Assembly: GCA_938039305.1 (NCBI GenBank)
Contig: CALHUZ010000349.1
Coordinates: forward strand, 1-6,048
Source: an uncultured Saprospiraceae bacterium
GTDB lineage: Bacteria > Bacteroidota > Bacteroidia > Chitinophagales > Saprospiraceae
Length of the DNA stretch: 6,048 bases
Reading direction: 5' to 3'
Positions 1 through 6,048 of the stretch are shown one piece after another; within the stretch, counting starts at the first letter, position 1; each line of letters opens with the position of its first letter. The notes below the pieces were generated by a model. The model saw nothing but the letters and a program-made list of their open reading frames with translations, was not told the origin of the DNA and did not search any database. The position numbers and the translations under genes are program-made.

Positions 1-372
1 ATTGAAAAAATAAGATTTGCCGAAAGGCTTGAATACGTCTTTGAGGTATCTGATGAAGCAAGATCTCAATCCATACCAAGATCTTTGCTACAACCGCTTG
101 TTGAGAATGCTGTCAAGTATGGTTATAGCGAATCAAGTCGATCTATATCTATCCGCCTAGTGATCAACTACGATGATCCTAATTTGGTCATTTCGATATA
201 CGATGGAGGTAAAGGCTTCGATGAAGCATTAGATAAGGGATATGGGCTCTCGAGTGTATATGATAAACTGATGCTGCTATATGATGATGCATACGATGTA
301 AGTTTTACTAATCATCCTGATAAACATATATCTATATCGATCCAAACTGATAAATTACGGGCGGATGATTAA
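1..372 (+). CDS. LytS-type sensor histidine kinase, C-terminal 123 residues (5' end outside the window)
   Basis: This is the ATP-binding end of a sensor kinase that would autophosphorylate and pass phosphate to the response regulator encoded next to it. The frame is open from base 1, so the sensor and phosphoacceptor-histidine parts lie to the left of the window. Visible from the start is IEKIRFAERL, like the segment after the phosphoacceptor helix in His_kinase (LytS/YehU) proteins. Then come the N box LLQPLVENAVKYG (residues 29-41, Asn36), the G1 box YDGGKGF (67-73, Asp68; the more usual form is DNGxG) and a G2-like GYGLSSVYDKL (80-90). These fit the HATPase_c fold. The TAA stop overlaps the start of the regulator by 8 bases, so translation is probably coupled. 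The family assignment is strong; the input signal cannot be judged from this fragment. Confidence 0.9.
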   Translation: MEKIRFAERLEYVFEVSDEARSQSIPRSLLQPLVENAVKYGYSESSRSISIRLVINYDDPNLVISIYDGGKGFDEALDKGYGLSSVYDKLMLLYDDAYDVSFTNHPDKHISISIQTDKLRADD

Positions 373-1120
373 TGTCGCCATTATAGAAGATGAACAACCC
401 GCGATCGATAGGCTACTATCTATGCTATCCTCGGGTAGCTCAGAAATCAAAGTCTCATGTATATCGAAGACGGGTAGGGAAGCGATAGAGGCCTGTGAGG
501 AGTTCAAGCCAGCGCTCATTTTTTTAGATATCCATCTGCCAGACATGAAGGGATTTGAAGTGATCAAGTCACTGAGCTATGAGCCATATGTGATCTTTAC
601 TACCGCTTATAAAGAGTATGCGATAGAAGCATTTCAGACATGGGCGATCGACTATCTGATGAAGCCATTTGATGAGTCTCAGTTACTCGCTTCAATTGAA
701 AAATATAAATCAATAACTACACAACCGATTAAGTCCAACCCAGCAGACTGGGATAGATTAGCAGAATTATTCAATGCTGCAAAAGAGCGTACCAGTATAT
801 CTGTAAAGCAAGGTGACAAGATCAAACTGATAGACCTCAACAAGATCGCTTACATTATGGCAGAGGATAAATATTGTAAAATTTACCTCACTTCGGGTGA
901 AAGTATGTTTTGTGATTATCTTCTAAAAGATGTGGAGAGTCGACTCAATGATTCTTTCATCCGCATCCATCGATCTACTATCGTTAATTCGAGTCATGTC
1001 TCTGAGATCACTAAAGGGTTTAAGAGTAGGTATACTTTTCATTTTGCAGGAAGAGTATTGGAAAGTGTTAGGTCGGGTGGAAGTTATGTAGATGAGATTG
1101 TTAGACGGTTTGGGTTGTGA
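365..1120 (+). CDS. LytTR-family response regulator
   Basis: A 251-residue DNA-binding response regulator, the usual length for the LytR/AlgR family. Residues 1-115 form a receiver domain: acidic pair Glu8-Asp9 in IIEDE, phosphoacceptor Asp55 in FLDIHLPD, switch Thr80 in FTTAY, and Lys100 in MKPF. A linker (about 116-140) leads to a LytTR domain (about 143-250) with the family signature FIRIHRSTIVN (198-208, His202-Arg203), which reads DNA as short direct repeats. The ATG at 365 lies inside the end of the kinase gene, the typical arrangement of a cognate pair; this is the only start that keeps the full beta1 strand of the receiver. The final strands (YTFHFAGRVLESVRSGGSYV) are slightly divergent but complete. 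Targets are unknown; the cyclase 134 bases downstream is a candidate by position only. Confidence 0.95.
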   Translation: MINVAIIEDEQPAIDRLLSMLSSGSSEIKVSCISKTGREAIEACEEFKPALIFLDIHLPDMKGFEVIKSLSYEPYVIFTTAYKEYAIEAFQTWAIDYLMKPFDESQLLASIEKYKSITTQPIKSNPADWDRLAELFNAAKERTSISVKQGDKIKLIDLNKIAYIMAEDKYCKIYLTSGESMFCDYLLKDVESRLNDSFIRIHRSTIVNSSHVSEITKGFKSRYTFHFAGRVLESVRSGGSYVDEIVRRFGL

Positions 1121-1188
1121 TCAGGATCTGTCTCTCATAGTGTTGTATGCTTGATATCTACTAGCTCTTCGTGACATTAATTGAAAGA

Positions 1189-1196
1189 TAGTTTTG
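1189..1196 (+). promoter_or_regulatory. possible -7 box of the cyclase promoter
   Basis: TAGTTTTG matches the Bacteroidota primary sigma factor -7 consensus TAnnTTTG exactly and lies 58 bases before the cyclase ATG, inside the 134-base gap after the response regulator gene. I cannot find a good TTTG -33 element 19-21 bases upstream; the best sequence there is only CTTC. The cyclase may therefore have a weak or activator-dependent promoter, or may simply be read through from the kinase-regulator operon. Confidence 0.3.
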
Positions 1197-1214
1197 GATA
1201 GAATTGATGTCTCA

Positions 1215-1237
1215 TTGAATACTTTCAGTATTTTCAA
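1215..1237 (+). repeat. imperfect hairpin in the cyclase leader
   Basis: TTGAA-TACT, a 3-base loop TTC, then AGTA, a two-base TT bulge and TTCAA. The result is nine paired positions ending 17 bases before the cyclase start codon. If transcription starts near 1203 from the candidate promoter, this hairpin makes up most of the leader. It is followed by CCC rather than a T run, so it is a poor intrinsic terminator. A translational or protein-binding role is possible but unproven, and the stem is AT-rich and weak. Confidence 0.35.
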
Positions 1238-1254
1238 CCCATCAATCACTGTCC

Positions 1255-3237
1255 ATGAGATATATAGGAGTCTTCCTCCTGATCTGTACTTCTTTTTTAG
1301 CCGATGCTCAATCGACTGTTGCTAACATCGGATTGGATCATATCATCGGTGGGCAGATACTTTTAGAAAGTGATGAAGGGTGGCAATACTTGCCAAGCGA
1401 ATCTGCTAATGATGAATCCCTGAGCGCACAAGAAGGGTGGGTTAGTATGGCACCTTCTGAGATCTCTTCAGATCATGTAGATGAGAAGGGATTATTTGAT
1501 GGATGGTTTCGACTTAGATTTCAATTGTCAGAAGAACTAGAAGTTGATCAATGGTGGTTTAGGTATATTTCATGGGCACCAGCTGATGTGTATTTGGATG
1601 GAGAGAAGATTGCGTCTTTTGGCAATACAGATCACAACAGTGAAAAAGTAGAACCCTATGTTCACATATCTCAAGAACCGGTGATGATTGATTTAGAATC
1701 TGGGGTAGTTTATGATTTGAGACTACATATAGTTGATCAATTAGAAAGCATAGTATTTGATAATATCAGATCTCGACACCTTGAAAGCACATATGGCATC
1801 GCTCTTCAAAGCCCAGGATATGTAGAGCGATATATGACGCTCATCGGTTCACATAGATACCTCTTTGGCACTTTAAGAATAGGATTATGTGTGCTCTTAG
1901 TTTTGTTTTTTTTCTTGCTTTATCTATTGAATGATAAAGACATTGTCATAGGTTATATCACTACTATTACCTTGTTATTCACATTATCGTCTATTGGCTT
2001 TGAGATGAAGAATACTAAAGGTGCAGGATATGACGCATGGGTCGCGTATTCAATTCTTACCAGACTATTTTTTGCATTCGCCTCCTTTCTGACGCCTATA
2101 CTCCTCACTAAAATATTAAAGGTACAACTGACCAAAGTTCAAAAGTATATTCTCTATATATCCTTAGGTCTCATCGCCGTTCCATTATTACTTGATGTGC
2201 CGATCCGTCCGCAGATTGGCGTTATGATTTGTATAGTGCTAACCATCTTTTTACTTTTCAAGCACAGATCTAAATTAAAAGGATCCGCTTGGATAGTGGC
2301 CATAGGATTAATTCTAGCATTGATATCAGCGGTCATTTTGGTATCGTCAATCTTCTATTTCAACTCCAATACTTTTTCAGGTATTCAAATCATGGCTTCA
2401 TTTTGCTCCTTAATATTCCCCATGTCCTTGCTGATATATCTAGCCATGCGTTTTAGAGAAGTGAACCGTGATATTGCAAATAAGGCTGATCATATTATAA
2501 GGATGACTGAGTCTCAACGGCAAGAAGCCATCCAGCGTAGTGAAATCCTCGAGCAACAAGTAAAAGCTTTAAAGGAAAATGATATTTTAAAAATGTACGT
2601 CGATGATTCGGTCATCAATTTTATGGGCGACAAAGCTGACGATCAGAAATTAATGTCAAGCGAGACCATAGAAGCCAGCGTTATGTTTGTGGACATTTGC
2701 GGCTTTACATCGTACAGTGAAAAAGCAGCCCCTTCCGACGTAGTTACATTATTGAATAGTTATTTTGATATCATGGCCAAGGAGATTGTCCATCACGGTG
2801 GCTTTATAGACAAGTTTATGGGTGATGCCATCATGGCGGTCTTCAGGGGAGCGTACCATATCAAGAGTGCCACTTCTTGCGCACTCAAGATCCGTGATCA
2901 GATCAATGCTCTAAGTTCCGCTAGCGACCAAGAGACATTCGACGCTCAAGTATCCATAGGCATCAATACTGGGGAGATGGTATCTGGCAATATCGGCTCT
3001 GAGAGTATACGTCGTTTAGATTACACTGTCATCGGCGCGGTTGTGAATATCGCTCAAAGATTAGAGGCTATCGCAGCTGACAATGAGATTATAATTTCTG
3101 CTCATGCATATGATCAGGTGAAGGGCGACTTCACTTTCGTAAATGCAGGAGAAGTGCAATTAAAACATGTCGATCGACCGATGAACGTTTATAAGGTGAT
3201 TGGGGTGCGGAAAGTCAATGAATCAACATCTCAATAA
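1255..3237 (+). CDS. 7TM receptor with class III adenylate cyclase domain (7TMR-DISM-like)
   Basis: A 660-residue inner-membrane receptor predicted to make cAMP from ATP on the cytoplasmic side. A signal peptide (residues 1-18, cleavage after ALA in ADA|QS) is followed by a periplasmic region (19-200). Its core GWFRLRF...ADVYLDGEKIASFGN resembles the jelly-roll ligand-binding domains of 7TMR-DISM receptors. Seven hydrophobic segments follow (about 203-226, 228-248, 264-288, 296-314, 319-336, 343-368, 376-397), then a charged helix likely to form a coiled coil (400-447). The cyclase domain (472-650) has metal-binding Asp480 (FVDICGFT) and Asp524 (FMGD), ATP-selecting Lys520 and Thr591 (YTVIG), and transition-state Asn598 and Arg602 (VNIAQRLE). 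This set favours ATP over GTP and an active homodimer. No HAMP domain is visible; the helix probably couples the receptor to the cyclase. The ATG at 1255 gives the complete signal peptide; no Shine-Dalgarno sequence is seen. The ligand is unknown. Confidence 0.92.
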   Translation: MRYIGVFLLICTSFLADAQSTVANIGLDHIIGGQILLESDEGWQYLPSESANDESLSAQEGWVSMAPSEISSDHVDEKGLFDGWFRLRFQLSEELEVDQWWFRYISWAPADVYLDGEKIASFGNTDHNSEKVEPYVHISQEPVMIDLESGVVYDLRLHIVDQLESIVFDNIRSRHLESTYGIALQSPGYVERYMTLIGSHRYLFGTLRIGLCVLLVLFFFLLYLLNDKDIVIGYITTITLLFTLSSIGFEMKNTKGAGYDAWVAYSILTRLFFAFASFLTPILLTKILKVQLTKVQKYILYISLGLIAVPLLLDVPIRPQIGVMICIVLTIFLLFKHRSKLKGSAWIVAIGLILALISAVILVSSIFYFNSNTFSGIQIMASFCSLIFPMSLLIYLAMRFREVNRDIANKADHIIRMTESQRQEAIQRSEILEQQVKALKENDILKMYVDDSVINFMGDKADDQKLMSSETIEASVMFVDICGFTSYSEKAAPSDVVTLLNSYFDIMAKEIVHHGGFIDKFMGDAIMAVFRGAYHIKSATSCALKIRDQINALSSASDQETFDAQVSIGINTGEMVSGNIGSESIRRLDYTVIGAVVNIAQRLEAIAADNEIIISAHAYDQVKGDFTFVNAGEVQLKHVDRPMNVYKVIGVRKVNESTSQ

Positions 3238-3302
3238 AAATCAAAACTAAAATCATCAGGTGTAAGAAAGGATTTCGCCAATGTTGCAATTTGATTTGTT
3301 TG

Positions 3303-4352
3303 TCAATCTATCCCATAAAAGTTCAAAGCATTTGTTCTAAACAACTTCTCTTTATCGGAATCAGAATAATCTTCAACTATCTTAAAGTAAGCATCGTATA
3401 AGGTCTCATAGGATAACGACGCCTTGTCCATCGGAAAGTTAGAAGCAAACATACATCGGTCTACGCCAAATGTCTTCAAAGCAAACTCTATATGAGGACC
3501 GATAGCATCCACAACTTCACTTACGGTTGGTTCTTGCTCTCTTTTTTCAAATTCAAATCCCAAGACAGGCATCATCAAACCGCTTAACTTCATCATCACA
3601 TGTGGCACTTGTGAAAGCGTAGTCAGATCTGAGTACCATCCTTCTTTGATCTTTTTTCTTTCTAATTGCGATGCACCTAATCCTCCATGTGGTCCTGCTA
3701 CGGCTATCGGAGTACCCACATGATCTAAGACTACTTTTGTATCAGGAATATCAGATACGAGATTTATAAAATCCTTTAATTGGTGTGCATATAAAAATGC
3801 ATCATAAGTTAATCCTCGTGTACCTAATAGCGCATATCCTTTTTTAAATTGATCTGAAAAATTATGTGCGGGATCATGTGCAAAGTCCATGACACCTTTA
3901 TCAGGATGAAAGGCTAACATATCACGAATGCCTTTGAATAATGGACTGGCCTTACTGTGAGCGTCAAGTAGCGACTCTAATGTATCCAGATCACTCAGGC
4001 GCGCTTCCGCTACAATAGCTTTAGGCTTATCTTCAAGTGTCATCAGCCACTCAGTTTCCCCTACAAGATCTAATGTCTTTTTGGCTACCCAACCTGCTTG
4101 GATGTGTACATACCCATCTATCTCATACTTGCCTGTGTCTCTATGATAGATGTCAGGTAGATGAGGATAGCACACATATTTGCTCTTGCCAACAAAGTCA
4201 ATCGTAGCCTTTGGCATTGCAATCTTTACTACTCGATCCAGCAGCTTGGGGAAGCGCCCTAATAGCTTCGTTAACGGGGATATTAATCTTGGTGTAGTAT
4301 ATGGATCCCATAAGTGGATATGTGGATCTATGATTTTTAGATTGTCTTGCAT
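3303..4352 (-). CDS. amidohydrolase-2 family metal-dependent hydrolase (COG3618, lactonase-like)
   Basis: A 349-residue TIM-barrel hydrolase related to 2-pyrone-4,6-dicarboxylate lactonase and sugar lactonases. Family marks in order are DPHIHLWD (residues 9-16, His11 and His13 on strand 1), VHIQAGW (82-88), FKGIRDML (139-146, Arg143), LYAHQL (187-192, His190), LDHVGTP (209-215, His211) and MFASNFPMD (301-309). At strand 8 the usual catalytic Asp of SDWP is Asn305, as in a known subgroup with SNFPxD, so the chemistry may differ from the lactonases. The protein is longer than typical members (about 280 residues), mainly through residues 17-80. There is no signal peptide, so it is cytoplasmic. 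An in-frame TAA two codons upstream makes the ATG at 4352 the only reasonable start. The gene converges on the cyclase gene across 65 bases and has its own promoter candidate. The substrate cannot be told from the sequence. Confidence 0.9.
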   Translation of the reverse strand: MQDNLKIIDPHIHLWDPYTTPRLISPLTKLLGRFPKLLDRVVKIAMPKATIDFVGKSKYVCYPHLPDIYHRDTGKYEIDGYVHIQAGWVAKKTLDLVGETEWLMTLEDKPKAIVAEARLSDLDTLESLLDAHSKASPLFKGIRDMLAFHPDKGVMDFAHDPAHNFSDQFKKGYALLGTRGLTYDAFLYAHQLKDFINLVSDIPDTKVVLDHVGTPIAVAGPHGGLGASQLERKKIKEGWYSDLTTLSQVPHVMMKLSGLMMPVLGFEFEKREQEPTVSEVVDAIGPHIEFALKTFGVDRCMFASNFPMDKASLSYETLYDAYFKIVEDYSDSDKEKLFRTNALNFYGID

Positions 4353-4380
4353 ACGTTAAGGCTTGTATCACAAGCTACGT
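4353..4380 (-). repeat. hairpin abutting the amidohydrolase start codon
   Basis: Read on the minus strand, GCTTGT-GAT-ACAAGC is a perfect 6-base stem with a 3-base loop (4361-4375). It is extended by ACGT/ACGT (4377-4380 with 4353-4356) across a 1-by-4 internal loop. The outer arm touches the ATG at 4352. In the mRNA it would cover the ribosome-binding region, so it could tune translation; as DNA it could equally be an operator. No function is demonstrated. Confidence 0.45.
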
Positions 4381-4429
4381 AAAAGATCAATGAAGTATGA
4401 TTAGGTGGTGAGGTGATGAATCAATTTGG

Positions 4430-4462
4430 CAAATGTAACATTTATGCAATGTGACATTCAGA
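4430..4462 (-). promoter_or_regulatory. candidate amidohydrolase promoter overlapped by two palindromic operators
   Basis: On the minus strand, TACATTTG (4437-4430) matches the Bacteroidota -7 consensus TAnnTTTG exactly. TCTG (4462-4459) is one base from the -33 TTTG, with a 21-base spacer. Transcription would start near 4424, giving a leader of about 70 bases to the amidohydrolase ATG. Two perfect 11-base palindromes of form AATGTnACATT lie at 4432-4442 and 4448-4458, 16 bases apart start to start. The first can be extended to 13 bases (4431-4443) and covers the -7 box; the second fills the rest of the spacer and abuts the -33 box. This is the classic position for a repressor. TGTnACA cores are used by more than one regulator family, so I do not name the protein. 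Confidence 0.5.
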
Positions 4463-4503
4463 GGATGTATTCAGGGTTGCAAGAACATATTAGACTATAA
4501 AGC

Positions 4504-4550
4504 AGGTCTCAAGTCATAATGTTAATCAAAACCAAACCTGAATGAGACCT
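4504..4550 (-). terminator. inverted repeat, possible end of the surface-protein transcript
   Basis: AGGTCTCA (4504-4511) and TGAGACCT (4543-4550) are perfect 8-base complements around a 31-base loop, 83 bases beyond the stop codon of the surface-protein gene. In that transcript the stem is followed by GCTTTATAG, only a short U run. The long loop and weak U tract make it an untypical intrinsic terminator. It could instead be a protein-binding site upstream of the amidohydrolase promoter. Confidence 0.3.
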
Positions 4551-4632
4551 CAGATAAAAGTTTAGTTGCCCAGCTTACACTTGATATTACTTTTGCGAGT
4601 ACTATACCTCAAGAAATTATACAGTCAAATAA

Positions 4633-6048
4633 TTAGTCACAACCGTACAAAAAAACTTCCATTTGCGATCCCTTCTCGATCTTAAACTCTTCGGTAAATG
4701 TTGTTCCTTTAAAATGACTAAATGAAATATTGCTATTGTTGATAATCTCAGCATTTGTAAAAATGTCTTCATCCGTCCAATAATCATAAGTGATACCATC
4801 CATAGTCACAGGTTGGAAAAAGGAAAGTCTATTAAGACAGTTTGTGCCAGATTCATATGCACCTAGGTCAATACCGCCACCCAAATTTCTAAAATTAGTG
4901 CGGCCATCTCTCCATTCAAATACATATGTGGAATCACCAATATCGATAGCTGGTGAATTACTTTGAAGTTGTAAGTCTTGATCAAACAAAGGGTCATCAT
5001 GTAAGAACATCACAGAAGTGTCTATATTCGAACTGCCATTAGTAAATATTCCATCCAGACTAAAGATGGAATGATGTACAGTTGCATTATCACCACCATC
5101 TAACCATAGTTCATTACCTTGATCTGTTGCGACATTACCCCAGAATATACTGTTGTGAATACTTAAGCTTACATCGCTCGGAAAAGAATTAGAGCCGTGG
5201 TAGGCCCCTCCATTAGATGCTCTATTATTATGGAATGAACAACTTAATATTTCACTGTTTACTGATTGCCCATTATTATAAATAGCCCCTCCTGACCCCT
5301 CGGCAAAATTGGATAAAAACATACAGTTGCTTATTGATAGACTTGCACCCTGGGCAGATGCATTGATTGCCCCTCCAGATACTGATGCATGGTTATTGAT
5401 AAATATATTGTTCCTAATAATTGGTTTATCAATGCTAAGTGCATGTAACAATATTCCGGCCCCTTCTTGGTTTTCGCTCATTCCATTCGCCCTTCCATCT
5501 CTGATAGTGAATCCGTCAATGACCATACCCTCATCAATCGTCATTTTACTTATGTGAACAACATGATAAGCTGTATCGCTTCCATTGCCGAGATCACCTG
5601 TTAATATGGTCTGGTCATATTGACTCCTCTGTTCTATGCGCTCAGCGCCACGATAAAAACCTCCATACAACTTTACAGAATGATCGCCAATGGAGAAAGT
5701 TTTTTCTCTTAATTCTAACATATTATCCCTATCAATATCTACAGCATTGGTAGGTCGATATGTCCCACCAGCCACCCAGACATCTTCATTGCTACAACTA
5801 CAGCTAAGATCTATGGCAGATTGTAATTCTATAAATGCATCGTCCCAAGAAGTTCCAGTATTTAATCCTTCAGACGATAGCTTAGCCACATATATCGGAG
5901 TTCCAGCGCTAGGGCATCTTGAGTATAGAGCTTTTACTTCTATACTTGTCAGTTCATTATTGAATATTCTGATATCGTCAAGGTCTCCTGTAAAGAAGAA
6001 GAACTGAGGATCCCATGGCGCCGCTCCAATTATAAAAGAATTTTCTGC
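4633..6048 (-). CDS. secreted LamG / beta-helix surface protein with Gly-Cys-x C-terminus, C-terminal 471 residues (5' end outside the window)
   Basis: The frame is open to the right edge, so the start and signal peptide are missing; a GTG at 5889 is internal and not the true start. Residues 1-45 end a concanavalin-like LamG domain (FTGDLDDIRIFNNELT, 19-34). From about 59, GTSWDDAFIELQSAI and VWVAGGTYRPT open a right-handed parallel beta-helix. It contains repeated coils of the type NNIFINNHASVSGGAI, NCMFLSNFAEGSGGAI and SCSFHNNRASNGGAY (about residues 213-283). NSPAIDIGDS...GIDLGAYES (364-399) matches the choice-of-anchor Q region. The last 60 residues, with WTDEDIFTNAEI and TEEFKIEKGSQMEVFLYGCD, resemble the C-terminal 3-coathanger stack domain of Bacteroidota exported proteins and end in Gly-Cys-Asp. 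Likely cell-surface or secreted, perhaps binding or adhering to polysaccharide. No catalytic motif is evident. Confidence 0.85.
   Translation of the reverse strand, partial: AENSFIIGAAPWDPQFFFFTGDLDDIRIFNNELTSIEVKALYSRCPSAGTPIYVAKLSSEGLNTGTSWDDAFIELQSAIDLSCSCSNEDVWVAGGTYRPTNAVDIDRDNMLELREKTFSIGDHSVKLYGGFYRGAERIEQRSQYDQTILTGDLGNGSDTAYHVVHISKMTIDEGMVIDGFTIRDGRANGMSENQEGAGILLHALSIDKPIIRNNIFINNHASVSGGAINASAQGASLSISNCMFLSNFAEGSGGAIYNNGQSVNSEILSCSFHNNRASNGGAYHGSNSFPSDVSLSIHNSIFWGNVATDQGNELWLDGGDNATVHHSIFSLDGIFTNGSSNIDTSVMFLHDDPLFDQDLQLQSNSPAIDIGDSTYVFEWRDGRTNFRNLGGGIDLGAYESGTNCLNRLSFFQPVTMDGITYDYWTDEDIFTNAEIINNSNISFSHFKGTTFTEEFKIEKGSQMEVFLYGCD

Noticed and set aside
1179..1218. Three ATTGA repeats (1180, 1203, 1214) as a possible LytTR binding site.
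   Set aside because: LytTR sites are usually two 9-base repeats about 21-22 bases apart; only five bases are shared here, spacings are 23 and 11, and such AT-rich words are common by chance.
2456..2600. A HAMP domain between the last helix and the cyclase.
   Set aside because: The segment is one continuous charged helix with no HAMP proline or second amphipathic helix.
3238..3302. AAATCAAA (3238-3245) and TTTGATTT (3290-3297) as a shared terminator between the convergent genes.
   Set aside because: The stem is 8 A/T-rich pairs around a 44-base loop with no GC core or T run; too weak to call.
4416..4454. A 12-residue plus-strand reading frame starting at 4416.
   Set aside because: It is very short, lies within the amidohydrolase promoter region on the opposite strand, and has no supporting ribosome-binding signal.
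4633..5889. A complete gene starting at the GTG at 5889.
   Set aside because: The frame stays open to the window edge and the extra 53 residues carry a recognisable LamG ending, so the true start is outside.
5309..6007. Plus-strand open frames opposite the surface-protein gene.
   Set aside because: They mirror a gene with clear LamG and beta-helix motifs on the minus strand, show no recognisable domain, and reflect complementary codon composition.

Overview
The window looks like a chromosomal segment from a Bacteroidota bacterium, probably near the Saprospiria (Lewinella-like) or Cytophagales. The evidence is a GC content of roughly 40 percent, gene starts without Shine-Dalgarno sequences, promoter-like TAnnTTTG boxes, a LytS/LytTR two-component pair, a seven-helix DISM-type receptor cyclase, and a large secreted LamG plus beta-helix protein ending in Gly-Cys-Asp. 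The taxonomic placement is an inference from these traits, not from a marker gene.

Layout. Bases 1-1120 (+) hold the 3' end of a LytS-type sensor histidine kinase and, overlapping it by 8 bases, a complete LytTR response regulator. A 134-base gap with a possible promoter and a leader hairpin leads to bases 1255-3237 (+), a complete membrane receptor with a class III adenylate cyclase domain. All residues needed for catalysis and ATP selection appear present. A 65-base convergent gap follows. Bases 3303-4352 (-) encode an amidohydrolase of the COG3618 lactonase-like group. The 280 bases upstream of it hold a well-placed promoter candidate overlapped by two identical-core palindromes, a hairpin abutting the start codon, and an inverted repeat that may end the upstream transcript. 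Bases 4633-6048 (-) are the 3' part of a large secreted surface protein whose beginning lies beyond the right edge.

How the genes may work together. The kinase and regulator are almost certainly one signalling pair. The cyclase lies downstream on the same strand and could be a target of that regulator or part of the same signalling locus, linking a cell-surface signal to cAMP; this is an inference from position only. The amidohydrolase and the surface protein lie on the opposite strand and look functionally unrelated to the signalling genes.

I see no RNA gene, CRISPR array, insertion sequence, phage gene or toxin-antitoxin pair. The most notable items are the double palindromic operator over the amidohydrolase promoter, the hairpin against its start codon, the 7TM receptor cyclase, the Gly-Cys-x carboxyl terminus of the surface protein, and a marked excess of GATC sites.
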